Assembly (NCBI RefSeq): GCF_900240995.1
Contig: NZ_LT965956.1
Coordinates: forward strand, 124,001-188,000
DNA length: 64,000 bases
Direction of reading: 5' to 3'
Origin: Bacillus sp. Marseille-P3661
GTDB taxonomy: Bacteria > Bacillota > Bacilli > Bacillales > Bacillaceae_J
The stretch's first letter is position 1, and each line of letters begins with the position of its first letter. A program made the position numbers and the translations under genes. Below are positions 45,816-55,220 of the stretch, in pieces. Under the pieces are notes generated by a model that saw only the letters and a program-made list of their open reading frames with translations, had not been told where the DNA came from and made no database searches.

Positions 45816-45888
45816 TCTGTTATCCTTGATACTTTGAAAAACCGTCAGGTTTTTCAGTGCCCTCCCATCTGGCAAGCATTTTTTTATG

Positions 45889-46182
45889 TTAATAAGCTTT
45901 TGTAATCCAGTATGAATGTAGAATAATGATTTCGAAATATAAAATGTTCACAAAAGTTAAAACTTCAAAATATAGTCTTTTTCTAAATGCTGCATGTAAA
46001 AAAAATAAAAGAAATGGAAAGCATTTTACTAAAAAGAAATACATAGGGTGCTCAGTTAATAAGAATCCCATCCATGGATTAGCCTCAGAAATTACATTGT
46101 GATAAACCCCAATATAAGTTAAATACCCATCAGCTAAAGAGAAACAACTAAGGATAACGATCTGCAATTTGATTAAGTTCAA
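45889..46182 (-). CDS. DUF5658-type small membrane protein
   Basis: 97 residues from a TTG at 46182, with GCGGAG 8 bases ahead; the frame is open further upstream but without a ribosome site. Three membrane helices. The family motif is SLADGYLTYIGVYHNVISEANPWMGFLL, shown here in part, with the polar DxxxT and EANP residues in the first helix-loop. Function unknown. It follows the IS element and is divergent from the next gene. Confidence 0.65.
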   Translation of the reverse strand: MNLIKLQIVILSCFSLADGYLTYIGVYHNVISEANPWMGFLLTEHPMYFFLVKCFPFLLFFLHAAFRKRLYFEVLTFVNILYFEIIILHSYWITKAY

Positions 46183-46391
46183 GGCTATCACTCCGCGAAA
46201 AGCTTTTCTACAATTAAATCGGTTAGCTACCATTGTTGACAAAATACTATAACTTTTAACCGGTTATAAATGATTATATTTTTAATATTTAATAGACTAG
46301 TGCGATTTCTTACAAAATTTTTAATAGCATATTAAGAGAGTTCGGCTCATACATTTCTATCAACTATAACTTTAAGATGGAGTGGATCTGG

Positions 46392-47867
46392 ATGAATGCC
46401 GTGCATAAAATATCAATACAACTTTCTACTATTCTTTTTCTATTTTTCGTAGTCGCTCCGGCTATATATGCTGAAGAAATGCATGGAAAGGCTATACTCA
46501 AAGATTTAATTGTTGAGATGAAGAATGCAGAATTAAAAGCTGAAGATCCAAAAATTATATTTGAAGGGCAAACATATTTACCATTAAGAGTTATTACAGA
46601 AAGCTTAAATAAAAAAATCTATGTTGATAAAAAAACTAATACTATTATCATTAAGAGTGATAACACTAGTATGGAAAATATAAGGTTAGAAAGCAATAGC
46701 GATCGTAAGTCGGTTGAGCCACGGCCTAATATAACCTTCACTGAACGAATTAAATCAGGCGGGGCAATTGTTATAGAAGATAATGAGCAAAATATCATGT
46801 TTGAAAAAAATAGCCACGCAACTTTTTATCCTGCGAGTACGACTAAAATATTAACGGCATTAATTGCTTTAGAGAAAGGTGATTTGAACGAAGAAGTTGT
46901 CGTATCGGACAATGTTAAGCAGTTACCGATTGATAGTAGAAGAGTATTTATCAAACCTGGGGATGTGTTAACACTAGAGCAATTGTTATATGCAACATTA
47001 TTATACTCAGGGAATGACAGTGCACTCGCCATAGCAGAACATATAGCAGGATCTGAAACTGAATTTGCTAAATTAATGAATGAAAAAGCTAATGAGTTAG
47101 GTGCTGGAAATTCACATTTTGTAAATCCGCATGGATATCATCACCCGGATCATTATACAACTCCATATGATTTGGCTGTTATATTAAAGGCAGCTGCTGA
47201 TCATCCACGATTTTTAGATATCATTAATACCTCTTCATATAAGGCCGTATATAAAAATAAAAAAGGGAAACAAATCACAAGAACATGGAGAACTACGAAT
47301 CAATTTCTGAAGAATTCATCCTTTGCTACAAAAGGAGTTATCGGTGGAAAAACAGGCTACACCGATGCAGCTGGTCGAACACTTGTAACTGTATCTGAAT
47401 ATAATGGCCATCGTTATTTTACGGCAATATTAAAAGGAACATCAATAGGAAGATATAAAGATACCAAAAAGCTACTTTTGAAAGCGTATAAACACAGGGA
47501 GAGCTATGATCAAAGTTTTATCAAGAATATAGATGTAACTCCAATAACTAAATCGATAATTGTGGATGGACAACCTCTTCCAAAAACGAAAAAAATGTTT
47601 ATTTATAATGGTAGAACCTATATTTCACAATCCTATGTTAATGAAACACTTGCGGACGTTCAGCAAGAGGATTTATCATCTCATCTAACAAAGATAAAAA
47701 TAAAACCGGCTTACGTTATGAATTCTTTAGCCATTGAAGAGATTTCGTTAACTGCATCATCTGAGATACACCTTAAAGAGTTGACTAGTCCAAAGAACAT
47801 TAGTTTTAAATATATTAATCCTGTGCATTTACTAGTAGGAACACATATACAACAATTTGGACTGTAA
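46392..47867 (+). CDS. D-alanyl-D-alanine carboxypeptidase (S11) with stalk-type domain
   Basis: 491 residues from ATG 46392 (GGAG 9 bases ahead). Signal peptide MNAVHKISIQLSTILFLFFVVAPAIYA in outline, cleaved near AIYA. Residues about 30-85 form a copper-amine-oxidase-N-like stalk domain (GQTYLPLRVITESLNKKI). The S11 domain follows: FYPASTTKILTAL with SxxK (Ser-Thr-Thr-Lys), SGND motif and GGKTGYTDAAG. All catalytic motifs are intact. A second partial stalk-like piece (GRTYISQSYVNETL) lies near the C-terminus, where PBP5-type domains are usual. It trims peptidoglycan stems outside the cell. Confidence 0.9.
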   Translation: MNAVHKISIQLSTILFLFFVVAPAIYAEEMHGKAILKDLIVEMKNAELKAEDPKIIFEGQTYLPLRVITESLNKKIYVDKKTNTIIIKSDNTSMENIRLESNSDRKSVEPRPNITFTERIKSGGAIVIEDNEQNIMFEKNSHATFYPASTTKILTALIALEKGDLNEEVVVSDNVKQLPIDSRRVFIKPGDVLTLEQLLYATLLYSGNDSALAIAEHIAGSETEFAKLMNEKANELGAGNSHFVNPHGYHHPDHYTTPYDLAVILKAAADHPRFLDIINTSSYKAVYKNKKGKQITRTWRTTNQFLKNSSFATKGVIGGKTGYTDAAGRTLVTVSEYNGHRYFTAILKGTSIGRYKDTKKLLLKAYKHRESYDQSFIKNIDVTPITKSIIVDGQPLPKTKKMFIYNGRTYISQSYVNETLADVQQEDLSSHLTKIKIKPAYVMNSLAIEEISLTASSEIHLKELTSPKNISFKYINPVHLLVGTHIQQFGL

Positions 47868-47994
47868 CTAATTAATTTTTAAGTGATTTGTATAAAAGTA
47901 ATACGATACTTTCTACCCATTTCTCTAAATTATAGGAAATTATGTCTGTTAATGTTGTATGATTATTATATAGTTTAGGAAAAGGGGGAGAATA

Positions 47995-49449
47995 ATGAAC
48001 TTAAAATATATTAATACTATAGTTTTCTCACTAGTAGGATTGTACATCCTTTTAGCACCTTACCCAGCAGCTGCAGCTGAAAAGGCTTTATTAGATAGTA
48101 AAACTAATCGTACCTTTGTGCCCGTTCGTTTTGTTAGTGAAAATCTTGGTGCGAAGGTTAATTGGGATAGTGAAAAGTATACAGTTTCAATTGAAGATGA
48201 TCAAAACACAATATTACTCTCAATTGGTGAACAAGAAGTTTTAGTAAACAAAGGGACTAAAACGATAGATACAGCACCATTCATTAAGAACAGTATTACA
48301 TATGTTCCGTTACGGTTTGTTTCAACTGTATTAGGTGCAGACATTGACTGGGAACCAAAAACTGCTAGTGTGCAGATTCAAATTCCTAATACTTCAATCA
48401 TAACATTAACCACTGAGCTGCTTAGTCCCTCTATGTCTACAGATGCTACAAAACAACATAGTGGATCTGCCTTTAATCATGTTGAAAAAAACTTTATTAT
48501 AGAAGGAAACAAAATCAGTTCAAATATAATTACAGTTGACTTAACTAGTCCTGCTATCGATTTAAGTGTCGCACTTGCGAAAAATAAAGTTGGTGCTGTG
48601 GATAGCCTTGAAAATATAGCAAAACAACATGATGCTGTAGTAGCGATAAATGGAAGTTTTTTTGATGCTTATACCGATTTGAAAGAGCCATATGGGGTTA
48701 TAATTATAGATGGAAAAATTGTTCATGTTGGAAAAGAGCGAACAGTTATTTCATTTGATGAAAAAAATAATGTAACTTTTAATATAGCCAACCCGGAAAT
48801 AGTGGGTTCTACTAATGGTTCTGCAAAATGGCCGAACAATTGGTATTCGTACTGGATTAATCGTACGCCTCAATTTAATTCTAGTGCAAGCGTTGTGATA
48901 TATACACCAGAGCGTGGCGATGAAGTTGGGTTTGATTACGGAACAAATATAGTCGTTGAAAAAGGGAAAGTAGTTCATATTACAAATGGTAATGTTAAAA
49001 TTCCAAAAGATGGATTCGTCATTAATTTGATCGGTACAGAGGTTCATAATTTACATGATCGTTTTAAAATAGGGACAACCGTATCCTATCAGGTGGTAGA
49101 TGAAAGTTTAAGTATTGAATCGACAGATGGAGCTATAGGGGCAGGGCCGCGTTTAATTACAGATGGGAAAGTCTCAATTAATTTTGAAAATGAAGGGTTT
49201 CAAGATATGAAAATTATTAAAGATAAAGCCGCAAGGAGTGCTATTGGAGTAACAAAGGATAATAAACTTCTTTTCCTTACAACTTCGGGAGCAACCATCC
49301 ATGAACTTGCGGAGATGATGCTCAAGGCGGGAGCTTATCAAGCTATAAACTTAGATGGAGGGGCATCTAGCGGGCTTTATTATAATGGGATGTATCTTAC
49401 AAAGCCTGGCCGAGAAATAAGCAATGCTATATTGGTGAAACATAAGTAA
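47995..49449 (+). CDS. Phosphodiester glycosidase (NAGPA) family protein with stalk domain
   Basis: 484 residues. Signal peptide with cleavage near AAAAE; stalk domain at about 35-125 with two LPVR/VPLRFVS-type repeats (FVPVRFVSENLGAKVNW; TYVPLRFVSTVLGADIDW). The NAGPA domain follows: VVAINGSFFDAYTD, GPRLITDGKVSIN, RSAIGVTKDNKLLFLT and QAINLDGGASSGLYYNG. These enzymes cleave sugar phosphodiesters or act in exopolysaccharide and teichoic acid metabolism. AAAGGGGGAG is ahead of the ATG. It follows the DD-carboxypeptidase by 127 bases; both carry the same kind of stalk domain. Confidence 0.9.
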   Translation: MNLKYINTIVFSLVGLYILLAPYPAAAAEKALLDSKTNRTFVPVRFVSENLGAKVNWDSEKYTVSIEDDQNTILLSIGEQEVLVNKGTKTIDTAPFIKNSITYVPLRFVSTVLGADIDWEPKTASVQIQIPNTSIITLTTELLSPSMSTDATKQHSGSAFNHVEKNFIIEGNKISSNIITVDLTSPAIDLSVALAKNKVGAVDSLENIAKQHDAVVAINGSFFDAYTDLKEPYGVIIIDGKIVHVGKERTVISFDEKNNVTFNIANPEIVGSTNGSAKWPNNWYSYWINRTPQFNSSASVVIYTPERGDEVGFDYGTNIVVEKGKVVHITNGNVKIPKDGFVINLIGTEVHNLHDRFKIGTTVSYQVVDESLSIESTDGAIGAGPRLITDGKVSINFENEGFQDMKIIKDKAARSAIGVTKDNKLLFLTTSGATIHELAEMMLKAGAYQAINLDGGASSGLYYNGMYLTKPGREISNAILVKHK

Positions 49450-49459
49450 ATATATAATT

Positions 49460-49500
49460 ATGCATGGAGTCTAAGATCAGATTCACATGCATTTTTTTTG
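49460..49500 (+). terminator. Intrinsic terminator
   Basis: ATGCATG (49460-49466) pairs with CATGCAT (49486-49492), followed by TTTTTTTG. Confidence 0.75.
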
Positions 49501-49620
49501 TTTGGGTCCGCTTAATATCCACATTTCAAACAGAGTATATGTATTCCTTTTGTGGTTAAGCTAACTTTAGAACTAAACAAGCGTTCACTAGAAATATTGT
49601 ACTGAAAAGGAGTCTATACT

Positions 49621-51162
49621 ATGAAGGATAAAGTATCAAATGTATTTTGGATATCACTAGTTATAGCAACTGCCTTTGTCATTTGGGGTGTTGTTGCACC
49701 AATTCATTTAGGTGAAATAATGGATACTACTAAAGCATATTTCCTAAACTCGTTTGGATGGTTCTATCAACTATCAGCTACTTTTTTCCTATTATTTGCG
49801 ATATTTTTGATCTTTAGTAAATATGGGAACATCAAATTAGGTGATGAAAATGATAAACCTGAATTCAATCGGGCTACATGGTTTGCGATGCTTTTTAGTG
49901 CAGGAATGGGAATTGGTTTATTGTTTTATGGTGTTTCCGAACCCATCTCGCATTTCCATACCCCACCATTAGGTGAGGGTGGTACAACTGAAGCGGCTAC
50001 ACAGGCATTGCGTTACACATACCTTCATTGGGGATTCCATGCTTGGGCGATATACAGTACAATTGCCCTTGTGTTAGCGTATTATAAGTTTAAGAAAAAA
50101 GCACCAGGGTTAATAAGTGCAACCTTAACTCCTATTCTAGGAGATAAAGCAAAAGGACCAATAGGTACTGCAATTGATACAATTGCTGTGTTTGCAACTA
50201 TTTTTGGCGTAGCTGCATCGTTAGGTTTAGGAGCTGCTCAAATTAATGGCGGCTTAAGTTACTTAACAGGAATTCCAAATGATTTCTCTATTCAATTGAT
50301 TATCATCGTAATTGTAACTGTGTTATTTCTTCTTTCTGCGGGTACTGGGATTAAAAAAGGAATCAAATATTTAAGTAATGCAAATTTAATTCTTGCGCTT
50401 ATACTATTAATTGCATTTCTTATCCTTGCACCTACGCAGTTTGTATTAAATATATTTACCACCACTCTTGGCAGCTATATACAAAATCTTCCTAGCATGG
50501 GATTGCGGTTAGCGCCATTTAATGCAGAAAGAGCCTCATGGGTTCAAGGTTGGACTATTTTTTATTGGGCTTGGTGGATTGCTTGGGCCCCTTTTGTAGG
50601 TACGTTCATAGCTCGTGTTTCAAAAGGAAGGACTGTACGTGAGTTTGTGTTTGCAGTATCAGTTATTCCTACCATTGTTTGTATCTTTTGGTTTGCAGTA
50701 TTTGGTGGCACTGCAATCTATTTTGACTTTTATCAAGGAACAAATATTGGTGATCAACCCTTGGAAACAGCATTATTTTATGTGTTCGAGCAAATGCCAT
50801 TTACAGGGGTATTGTCGGTAATTACTTTGCTACTAATTTCAACATTCTTTGTCACATCAGCCGATTCGGCTACATTCGTATTAGGGATGCAAACTAGTTT
50901 TGGTAGCCTAGAACCTCCTAACGTTGTTAAGTTTGTATGGGGATTTTTCTTATCCGCTTCAGCGGTAATCCTAATGCGGTCAGGCGGATTAGATGCAATG
51001 CAAACAGCCATCATTGTAAGTGCTTTTCCTTTAACGTTTGTATTAATATTGATGGCATTCTCTGTATTAAAGGACTTTAGTAAGGAACTAGCTGCGAAAA
51101 AGCAGAAGGTTAAAGTGGAAAAAAGGAAAATTAAAGGTAATGAAAATCCCAATCCAGCTTAA
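49621..51162 (+). CDS. BCCT family betaine/choline transporter (OpuD-like)
   Basis: 513 residues, 12 membrane helices. The BCCT core is present: MLFSAGMGIGLLFYGVSEPISHF, HWGFHAWAIYSTIALVLAYY with the family Trp residues, and WTIFYWAWWIAWAPFVGTFIARVSKGRT with the aromatic box for trimethylammonium groups. The C-terminus is short and basic, as in osmotically sensed members. AAAAGGAG lies 9 bases ahead of the ATG. The substrate is probably glycine betaine or another compatible solute; the nearby ectoine genes make osmoprotection the likely role. Confidence 0.93.
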   Translation: MKDKVSNVFWISLVIATAFVIWGVVAPIHLGEIMDTTKAYFLNSFGWFYQLSATFFLLFAIFLIFSKYGNIKLGDENDKPEFNRATWFAMLFSAGMGIGLLFYGVSEPISHFHTPPLGEGGTTEAATQALRYTYLHWGFHAWAIYSTIALVLAYYKFKKKAPGLISATLTPILGDKAKGPIGTAIDTIAVFATIFGVAASLGLGAAQINGGLSYLTGIPNDFSIQLIIIVIVTVLFLLSAGTGIKKGIKYLSNANLILALILLIAFLILAPTQFVLNIFTTTLGSYIQNLPSMGLRLAPFNAERASWVQGWTIFYWAWWIAWAPFVGTFIARVSKGRTVREFVFAVSVIPTIVCIFWFAVFGGTAIYFDFYQGTNIGDQPLETALFYVFEQMPFTGVLSVITLLLISTFFVTSADSATFVLGMQTSFGSLEPPNVVKFVWGFFLSASAVILMRSGGLDAMQTAIIVSAFPLTFVLILMAFSVLKDFSKELAAKKQKVKVEKRKIKGNENPNPA

Positions 51163-51232
51163 TCTATTGAACGGATTAAACTCGGTACCAACAGGTTTTA
51201 CGTCCTTTGATTAATAGTAATGGAAAAGTATT

Positions 51233-51262
51233 AAAACTCTATCCGGGAGATAGAGTTTTTTA
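51233..51262 (+). terminator. Intrinsic terminator
   Basis: AAAACTCTATC (51233-51243) pairs with GATAGAGTTTT (51249-51259), 5-base loop, then TTATA. Confidence 0.92.
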
Positions 51263-51369
51263 TACTGGGTATAGTTAAGCAGCATATTAATAATAAAAAG
51301 ATAATTGCATAGAATGCGAATAGAACCTATAATAATGGAAAAAACTACAATGATATTGGGGAAAAGACT

Positions 51370-51573
51370 ATGTCAAAGTTGAAATATCTGTTTATTTTTT
51401 TAATTATTATTTTTCAATTTTCAGCTATTTTTAGTTTGTTTCTTAACAAAACGTTTGCTATTTTTCTTTTTATTTGTTATGGATTGAGCATTATTGGTTT
51501 GATTGCCATATATGTAAAAGAACGAATAAAAGAAAAGAGAGAGGAAGATGAACATGATTATAGTGACTACTGA
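51370..51573 (+). CDS. Small two-helix membrane protein
   Basis: 67 residues with two membrane helices (LFIFLIIIFQFSAIFSLFL and FAIFLFICYGLSIIGLIAIYV) and a charged tail (KERIKEKREEDEHDYSDY). No family recognised. GGGGAAA precedes the ATG. It overlaps the YbjQ gene by about 20 bases, so the two are probably co-translated. Confidence 0.6.
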   Translation: MSKLKYLFIFLIIIFQFSAIFSLFLNKTFAIFLFICYGLSIIGLIAIYVKERIKEKREEDEHDYSDY

Positions 51574-51868
51574 AACAGTACATGGTAAAGAAATAAAAGA
51601 GTTAAAAGGTTTCGTAAGAGGGAGTACTATACAGTCTAAGCATGTAGGTAAGGATATACTAGCGGGATTAAAAACATTAGTAGGTGGGGAAATAAAAGAG
51701 TACACTGAAATGATGGAACAAGCTCGCCAAATAGCGATTGGACGAATGGTCGAAGATGCCAAACAAAAGGGTGCTAACGCCATTGTCACTGTACGACTCG
51801 AAACTTCTGCTGTTATGCAAAATGCTTCCGAAATCATTGCTTATGGAACAGCTGTTTACGTAGAATAA
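51554..51868 (+). CDS. YbjQ/UPF0145 family protein
   Basis: 104 residues from ATG 51554 (GAGG 9 bases ahead; an ATG at 51548 is too close to it). The family start is exact: MIIVTTETVHGKEIKELKGFVRGSTI. Then GGEIKEYTEMMEQARQIAIGRMVEDAKQKGANAIVTVRLETS, seen in parts, the hallmark of the pentameric YbjQ fold. Function is not established. It is coupled to the small membrane protein gene upstream. Confidence 0.92.
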   Translation: MIIVTTETVHGKEIKELKGFVRGSTIQSKHVGKDILAGLKTLVGGEIKEYTEMMEQARQIAIGRMVEDAKQKGANAIVTVRLETSAVMQNASEIIAYGTAVYVE

Positions 51869-51890
51869 TTCGGATATCTAATATAAATAA

Positions 51891-51911
51891 GGGAGAGGGC
51901 AACCCTCTCCC
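51891..51911. terminator. Terminator between ybjQ and ectC
   Basis: GGGAGAGGG (51891-51899) pairs with CCCTCTCCC (51903-51911), 9 bp, loop of 3. On the minus strand it is followed by TTATTTAT, so it mainly ends the ectABC transcript. Confidence 0.75.
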
Positions 51912-51925
51912 ACTTAATTTAAGAA

Positions 51926-52315
51926 TTAGTCTTCATCTACAGGATATACACCGTTTTCATCGTGTACTTCTTTACCAGACAGTGGTGGATTAAATACGCA
52001 GACTACGCGCATATCTTCTTTGCCGCCACGTAATAGATGCTCATCATGTTTGTCAAGCGCATAAAGAGTACCTGGTGTGATTTTGTAGATTTTTCCATCT
52101 GCTAATGTTTCAACTTCACCATCACCTTCAATGCAATAAACGGCTTCGAGATGATTTTGATACCAAATATGTGTTTCAGTTCCAGCTTTAATTATCGTGT
52201 CATTTACTGAATAGCCCATACCATCACTTTTGTTAATTAATCGTCGACTAACCCATGTACCACCATCTACATCATGTTCTGTTCCAAGTATTTCTTCTAA
52301 TTTAACTACTTTCAT
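51926..52315 (-). CDS. ectC: L-ectoine synthase
   Basis: 129 residues, the standard EctC length. Start [26 protein letters not shown] in outline, cupin motif [26 protein letters not shown] with metal-binding Glu/His, and [29 protein letters not shown]. These are typical of the enzyme that cyclises N-gamma-acetyl-diaminobutyrate to ectoine. The gene is third in the order A-B-C on this strand, 93 bases behind ectB with AGGAGGAAT ahead of its start. No ectD (hydroxylase) or ectoine-specific aspartokinase gene adjoins. Confidence 0.97.
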   Translation of the reverse strand: MKVVKLEEILGTEHDVDGGTWVSRRLINKSDGMGYSVNDTIIKAGTETHIWYQNHLEAVYCIEGDGEVETLADGKIYKITPGTLYALDKHDEHLLRGGKEDMRVVCVFNPPLSGKEVHDENGVYPVDED

Positions 52316-52408
52316 TACTATTCCTCCTAGTTTTTATTGTGCGGTTGTTATGTTTGATCTCGACTAATCATCGAGCAGAGAAGTCCCCTTGATAGAGTCT
52401 TCTTTATA

Positions 52409-53683
52409 TTAAGCAGTTGCTAGTTCTTTCGCTTGTGATTTGACAACTGATTTTACACTTTCTTCGATAATAGTTAATCCTTGTTTTAATTCGGACATTT
52501 CAATCGTTAGAGCAGGGAAGAGCTTAAATACTTCACTGTTAGGTCCAGATGTTTCCATAATAAGACCACGGTTAAAGGCTTCACCACATATTTTTTCAGC
52601 CAATCCTTCATCCTGGGTACCGATACCTTGCATAAAGCCACGGCCACGAACGTCACCTTTAATCTCAGGATATTTCTTAACAATATCCTTTAAGAAATTT
52701 GTTATAATCTCGGATTTTTCTTCAATTCCTTTTTCAAAAGACGTATCGGCCCAGAAATTTAAACTTTCTGTTGCTGTTACGAAAGCATGGTTATTGCCTC
52801 GGAACGTACCATTATGTTCGCCTGGTGCCCAAACATCAAGATCACGTCTAAATAGGGTAAGGGCTAATGGTAAACCGTATCCGCCAATAGATTTCGAAAG
52901 GCAAACAATATCAGGTTTAATTCCAGCGGGTTCAAAGCTAAAGAATGTACCTGTACGTCCAACCCCAGCCTGGACATCATCTACAATAAGAAGAATATCC
53001 CACTTGCGACAAACCTGTTCGATGCGCTTTAACCACTCAAAGCGTGCTGCATTGATGCCGCCTTCACCTTGGACTGTCTCGAGAATCATTGCAGCCGGCT
53101 TATCAACGCCGCTACCGTTATCTTCCAAAAATCGCTCGAGATACTCCACTGTGTCGAAATCTTCGTCTATATAATTATCAAATGGCATAGATACGGAATT
53201 TTGTAATGGTACTCCGGCACCTTTACGTTTAAATGAATTTCCTGTAACAGAAAGTGAACCAATTGTCATACCGTGAAAACTATTTGTAAAACTGATTATA
53301 TTCGTTCTTCCGGTTACTTTACGGGCAAGCTTTAAAGCACTTTCAACGGTATTTGTACCGGTTGGTCCTGGAAACATAATTTTATAATCTAGATCTCTAG
53401 GTTTTAAGATCACTTCATTAAAGCGTTTTAAAAATGTTCTTTTTGCATCAGTGGCCATATCAAGACTATGTGTAATATTATCATCCAAAATATAATCCAC
53501 TAATTTCTTTTTCATTTTTTGATTATTATGTCCATAATTTAAGGAACCAGCTCCAGATAAAAAGTCAATGTACTCTTTTCCATTTTCATCCCACATTTTA
53601 CTTCCTGATGCCCTTGTGAAAACAGTGGGGAAACTTCTGCAATACGCACGTACTTCAGACTCTAACTGTTCAAAAATCGACAT
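52409..53683 (-). CDS. ectB: Diaminobutyrate-2-oxoglutarate aminotransferase
   Basis: 424 residues from the ATG at 53683 (AAGGA about 8 bases ahead), the usual length; the frame opens at 53710 where GGAGG is rather far (13 bases). A class III PLP aminotransferase: [70 protein letters not shown] and SKSIGGYG with the PLP Lys. Start [19 protein letters not shown] is the standard EctB opening. It makes L-2,4-diaminobutyrate from aspartate semialdehyde. Confidence 0.97.
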   Translation of the reverse strand: MSIFEQLESEVRAYCRSFPTVFTRASGSKMWDENGKEYIDFLSGAGSLNYGHNNQKMKKKLVDYILDDNITHSLDMATDAKRTFLKRFNEVILKPRDLDYKIMFPGPTGTNTVESALKLARKVTGRTNIISFTNSFHGMTIGSLSVTGNSFKRKGAGVPLQNSVSMPFDNYIDEDFDTVEYLERFLEDNGSGVDKPAAMILETVQGEGGINAARFEWLKRIEQVCRKWDILLIVDDVQAGVGRTGTFFSFEPAGIKPDIVCLSKSIGGYGLPLALTLFRRDLDVWAPGEHNGTFRGNNHAFVTATESLNFWADTSFEKGIEEKSEIITNFLKDIVKKYPEIKGDVRGRGFMQGIGTQDEGLAEKICGEAFNRGLIMETSGPNSEVFKLFPALTIEMSELKQGLTIIEESVKSVVKSQAKELATA

Positions 53684-53820
53684 TGGGTTTTCCTTATTAT
53701 TAGGTTTCATTAGTTATAATTAACCTCCAGTTTTTCTTTCGTTATTTTGTAAAGCTAAGCTATTTCATAGCATAAGTATAAGTATTTATTCCATTCCCGC
53801 TTTATAAAAGAAAATTCCCT

Positions 53821-54360
53821 TTAAAATGGTCCAATTCTATACGTCAGTTCAGATTCATGATTACCTTCGGGGAACCATTCTTCAGGGAAACAATCAAAAA
53901 TTTTAACGTCAGTGTTTTTCTTTTTTGCTAATCCTGTAAATAAGGATTGGGATGCAATATTAGAAGGGGAAATTGTTGCTTCTAAAAATTTCACATCTTC
54001 ACAACTTTCACAATCAAGGAGGGCTTGTAAGATTTTTGTTGCAATTCCTTGACCTTGATATTGTTGTGAAACACCTATTTGCCATACAAACACAGTATCT
54101 GGCTGGTTAGGCATAATAAAAGCGGTAACAAATCCAGCTAACTGTTCTTCGTGCTTAGCGACAATACACGTATTTTCAAAATATTTTGACATCATTAAAT
54201 AGCTGTAGGGTGAATTTAAATCAAGAGCACCCGACTCTTTGACAAGCTTCCACATTGATGAACCATCTTTTGCGTTTGGATTTACAAAATCAATTGTAAT
54301 TTCTTTCTCTTGTACTAACACTGAATTTGAATTCGTTGTTATTGTACTTTCAGTTGACAA
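53821..54360 (-). CDS. ectA: L-2,4-diaminobutyrate N-acetyltransferase
   Basis: 179 residues from a TTG at 54360, with GGTGAGG about 8 bases ahead. A GNAT enzyme with DGSSMWKLVKESGALDLNSPYSYLMMSKYF in parts and the acetyl-CoA loop QQYQGQGIATKIL; the mid part FVTAFIMPNQPDTVFVWQIGV and the end ATISPSNIASQSLF match EctA. It acetylates diaminobutyrate for EctC. The first about 20 residues are polar and probably disordered. First gene of the operon; A-B gap 137 bases. Confidence 0.95.
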   Translation of the reverse strand: MSTESTITTNSNSVLVQEKEITIDFVNPNAKDGSSMWKLVKESGALDLNSPYSYLMMSKYFENTCIVAKHEEQLAGFVTAFIMPNQPDTVFVWQIGVSQQYQGQGIATKILQALLDCESCEDVKFLEATISPSNIASQSLFTGLAKKKNTDVKIFDCFPEEWFPEGNHESELTYRIGPF

Positions 54361-54677
54361 AGTTCCACCTCACCTTTGAGTGATAAGTTTTTCGAATGGT
54401 TAAAATAATTTTTTTAACCTTACGCTTATTAATGCTAACATCGATTGGATTGGATAATCAAACCAGTTATTTTACGAAATACATCCATAATTGAGAATAT
54501 TCTAGACTCAGCTTTATTCAGGTAGTTTATATTATTAATCCCTCCCAAATCCTTTGTATTCTTAAAGATTCAGGCGAATTGTCTGAAAAGTCGACAAAAA
54601 TATACATGATATTGTGTTTATCACATGAAATTGTAGAAAATTAATTATTAATTGGTTGTAAGTTGAGGGGGAGCAGC

Positions 54678-54758
54678 TTGTACCATTTGCAAGTGGACTA
54701 TACTAACAGAAACTACGGGGGATTGTTTTTTTTCTACGGATTTTGCTTAAGACAATAA
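54678..54758 (+). CDS. Possible small protein of 26 residues
   Basis: TTG start 6 bases after GAGGGGGAG. The peptide is MYHLQVDYTNRNYGG then a hydrophobic aromatic stretch LFFFYGFCLRQ. A terminator follows 20 bases after the stop. No family is recognised. The ribosome site and terminator are the only evidence for it; it could instead be a non-coding RNA or chance. Confidence 0.3.
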   Translation: MYHLQVDYTNRNYGGLFFFYGFCLRQ

Positions 54759-54778
54759 ATAAACTAATCAAATCTGTA

Positions 54779-54812
54779 ACGCATGGTGATGACATTAACC
54801 ATGCGTTTTGAG
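54779..54812. terminator. Intrinsic terminator
   Basis: ACGCATGGT (54779-54787) pairs with ACCATGCGT (54798-54806), followed by TTTG. On the other strand A-rich flanks give a weaker T run. Confidence 0.75.
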
Positions 54813-54840
54813 TGCATCTTATGCATTTGAATTATGATTA

Positions 54841-55029
54841 TTATCGTTTTCGACCAACCAAAACCATAATGCCATTAAAGATTAGAATACAAGAAAATAC
54901 TAATACTGAAAGTACACCAATTAGAAAAGCTAACGGACTTAAAGGTTGTAAGAAACCGGTTAACGGTACTTTAATTAAAGCAAACCCAGCAAAAATACAT
55001 GACAAAAATAAAAGTGGGTACCTTTCCAT
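54841..55029 (-). CDS. Small two-helix membrane protein
   Basis: 62 residues from ATG 55029, with GGAGG 7 bases ahead. Two membrane helices (LLFLSCIFAGFALIKVPL and LAFLIGVLSVLVFSCILIF) and a basic end VGRKR. No family recognised with certainty. It lies alone between terminator hairpins. Confidence 0.6.
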   Translation of the reverse strand: MERYPLLFLSCIFAGFALIKVPLTGFLQPLSPLAFLIGVLSVLVFSCILIFNGIMVLVGRKR

Positions 55030-55186
55030 CGAATCGCCTCCTTTCCAAACCAACTTATGCACTTGTACATTTATTCATTATTAATTTTTCTAGAGAAAGA
55101 AAAAGGAATCAAAATACCCATAGTTGTTCGAAGAAGACTGAGGCTAAATTAGTAGATAAATATATTATTATTACTATTTAAATATA

Positions 55187-55214
55187 AAAACGCAGTCACT
55201 ATTAACTGCGTTTT
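55187..55214. terminator. Terminator of the ThiF/MoeB-like gene
   Basis: AAAACGCAGT (55187-55196) pairs with ACTGCGTTTT (55205-55214). On the minus strand TTTATATTT follows, which fits ending the gene at 55221. Confidence 0.8.
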
Positions 55215-55220
55215 ACTAAT

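Larger units (their letters stand above)
44171..45864 (+). mobile_element. IS1182-type insertion sequence, apparently intact
   Basis: About 1.69 kb. Imperfect terminal inverted repeats: GAGGCCACTGAAAAA (44171-44185) against TTTTTCAGTGCCCTC (45850-45864), 14 of 15 matching. It holds one full transposase gene and, inside each end, a strong hairpin with a T run. No clear target duplication was seen next to the repeats, so the outer edge could be off by a few bases. It lies between the VanY-type gene and a DUF5658 gene and breaks no recognisable gene. Confidence 0.8.
54361..54840. other. Region upstream of ectA, with a possible small transcription unit
   Basis: 480 bases. It must hold the ectABC promoter (minus strand), but no hexamer pair is convincing. 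A 10-bp palindrome AGAATATTCT lies at 54494-54503, possibly an operator. On the plus strand a 26-codon frame with a strong ribosome site (54678-54758) and a terminator hairpin (54779-54806) may form a small unit. Confidence 0.4.

Noticed and set aside
44160-45875. Target-site duplication around the IS1182-type element
   Set aside because: Flanks just outside the inverted repeats (TGATT on the left, CCATC on the right) do not match.
52440-53174. 244-codon open frame antisense to ectB
   Set aside because: It mirrors the codons of a certain gene on the other strand; composition is typical of a shadow frame.
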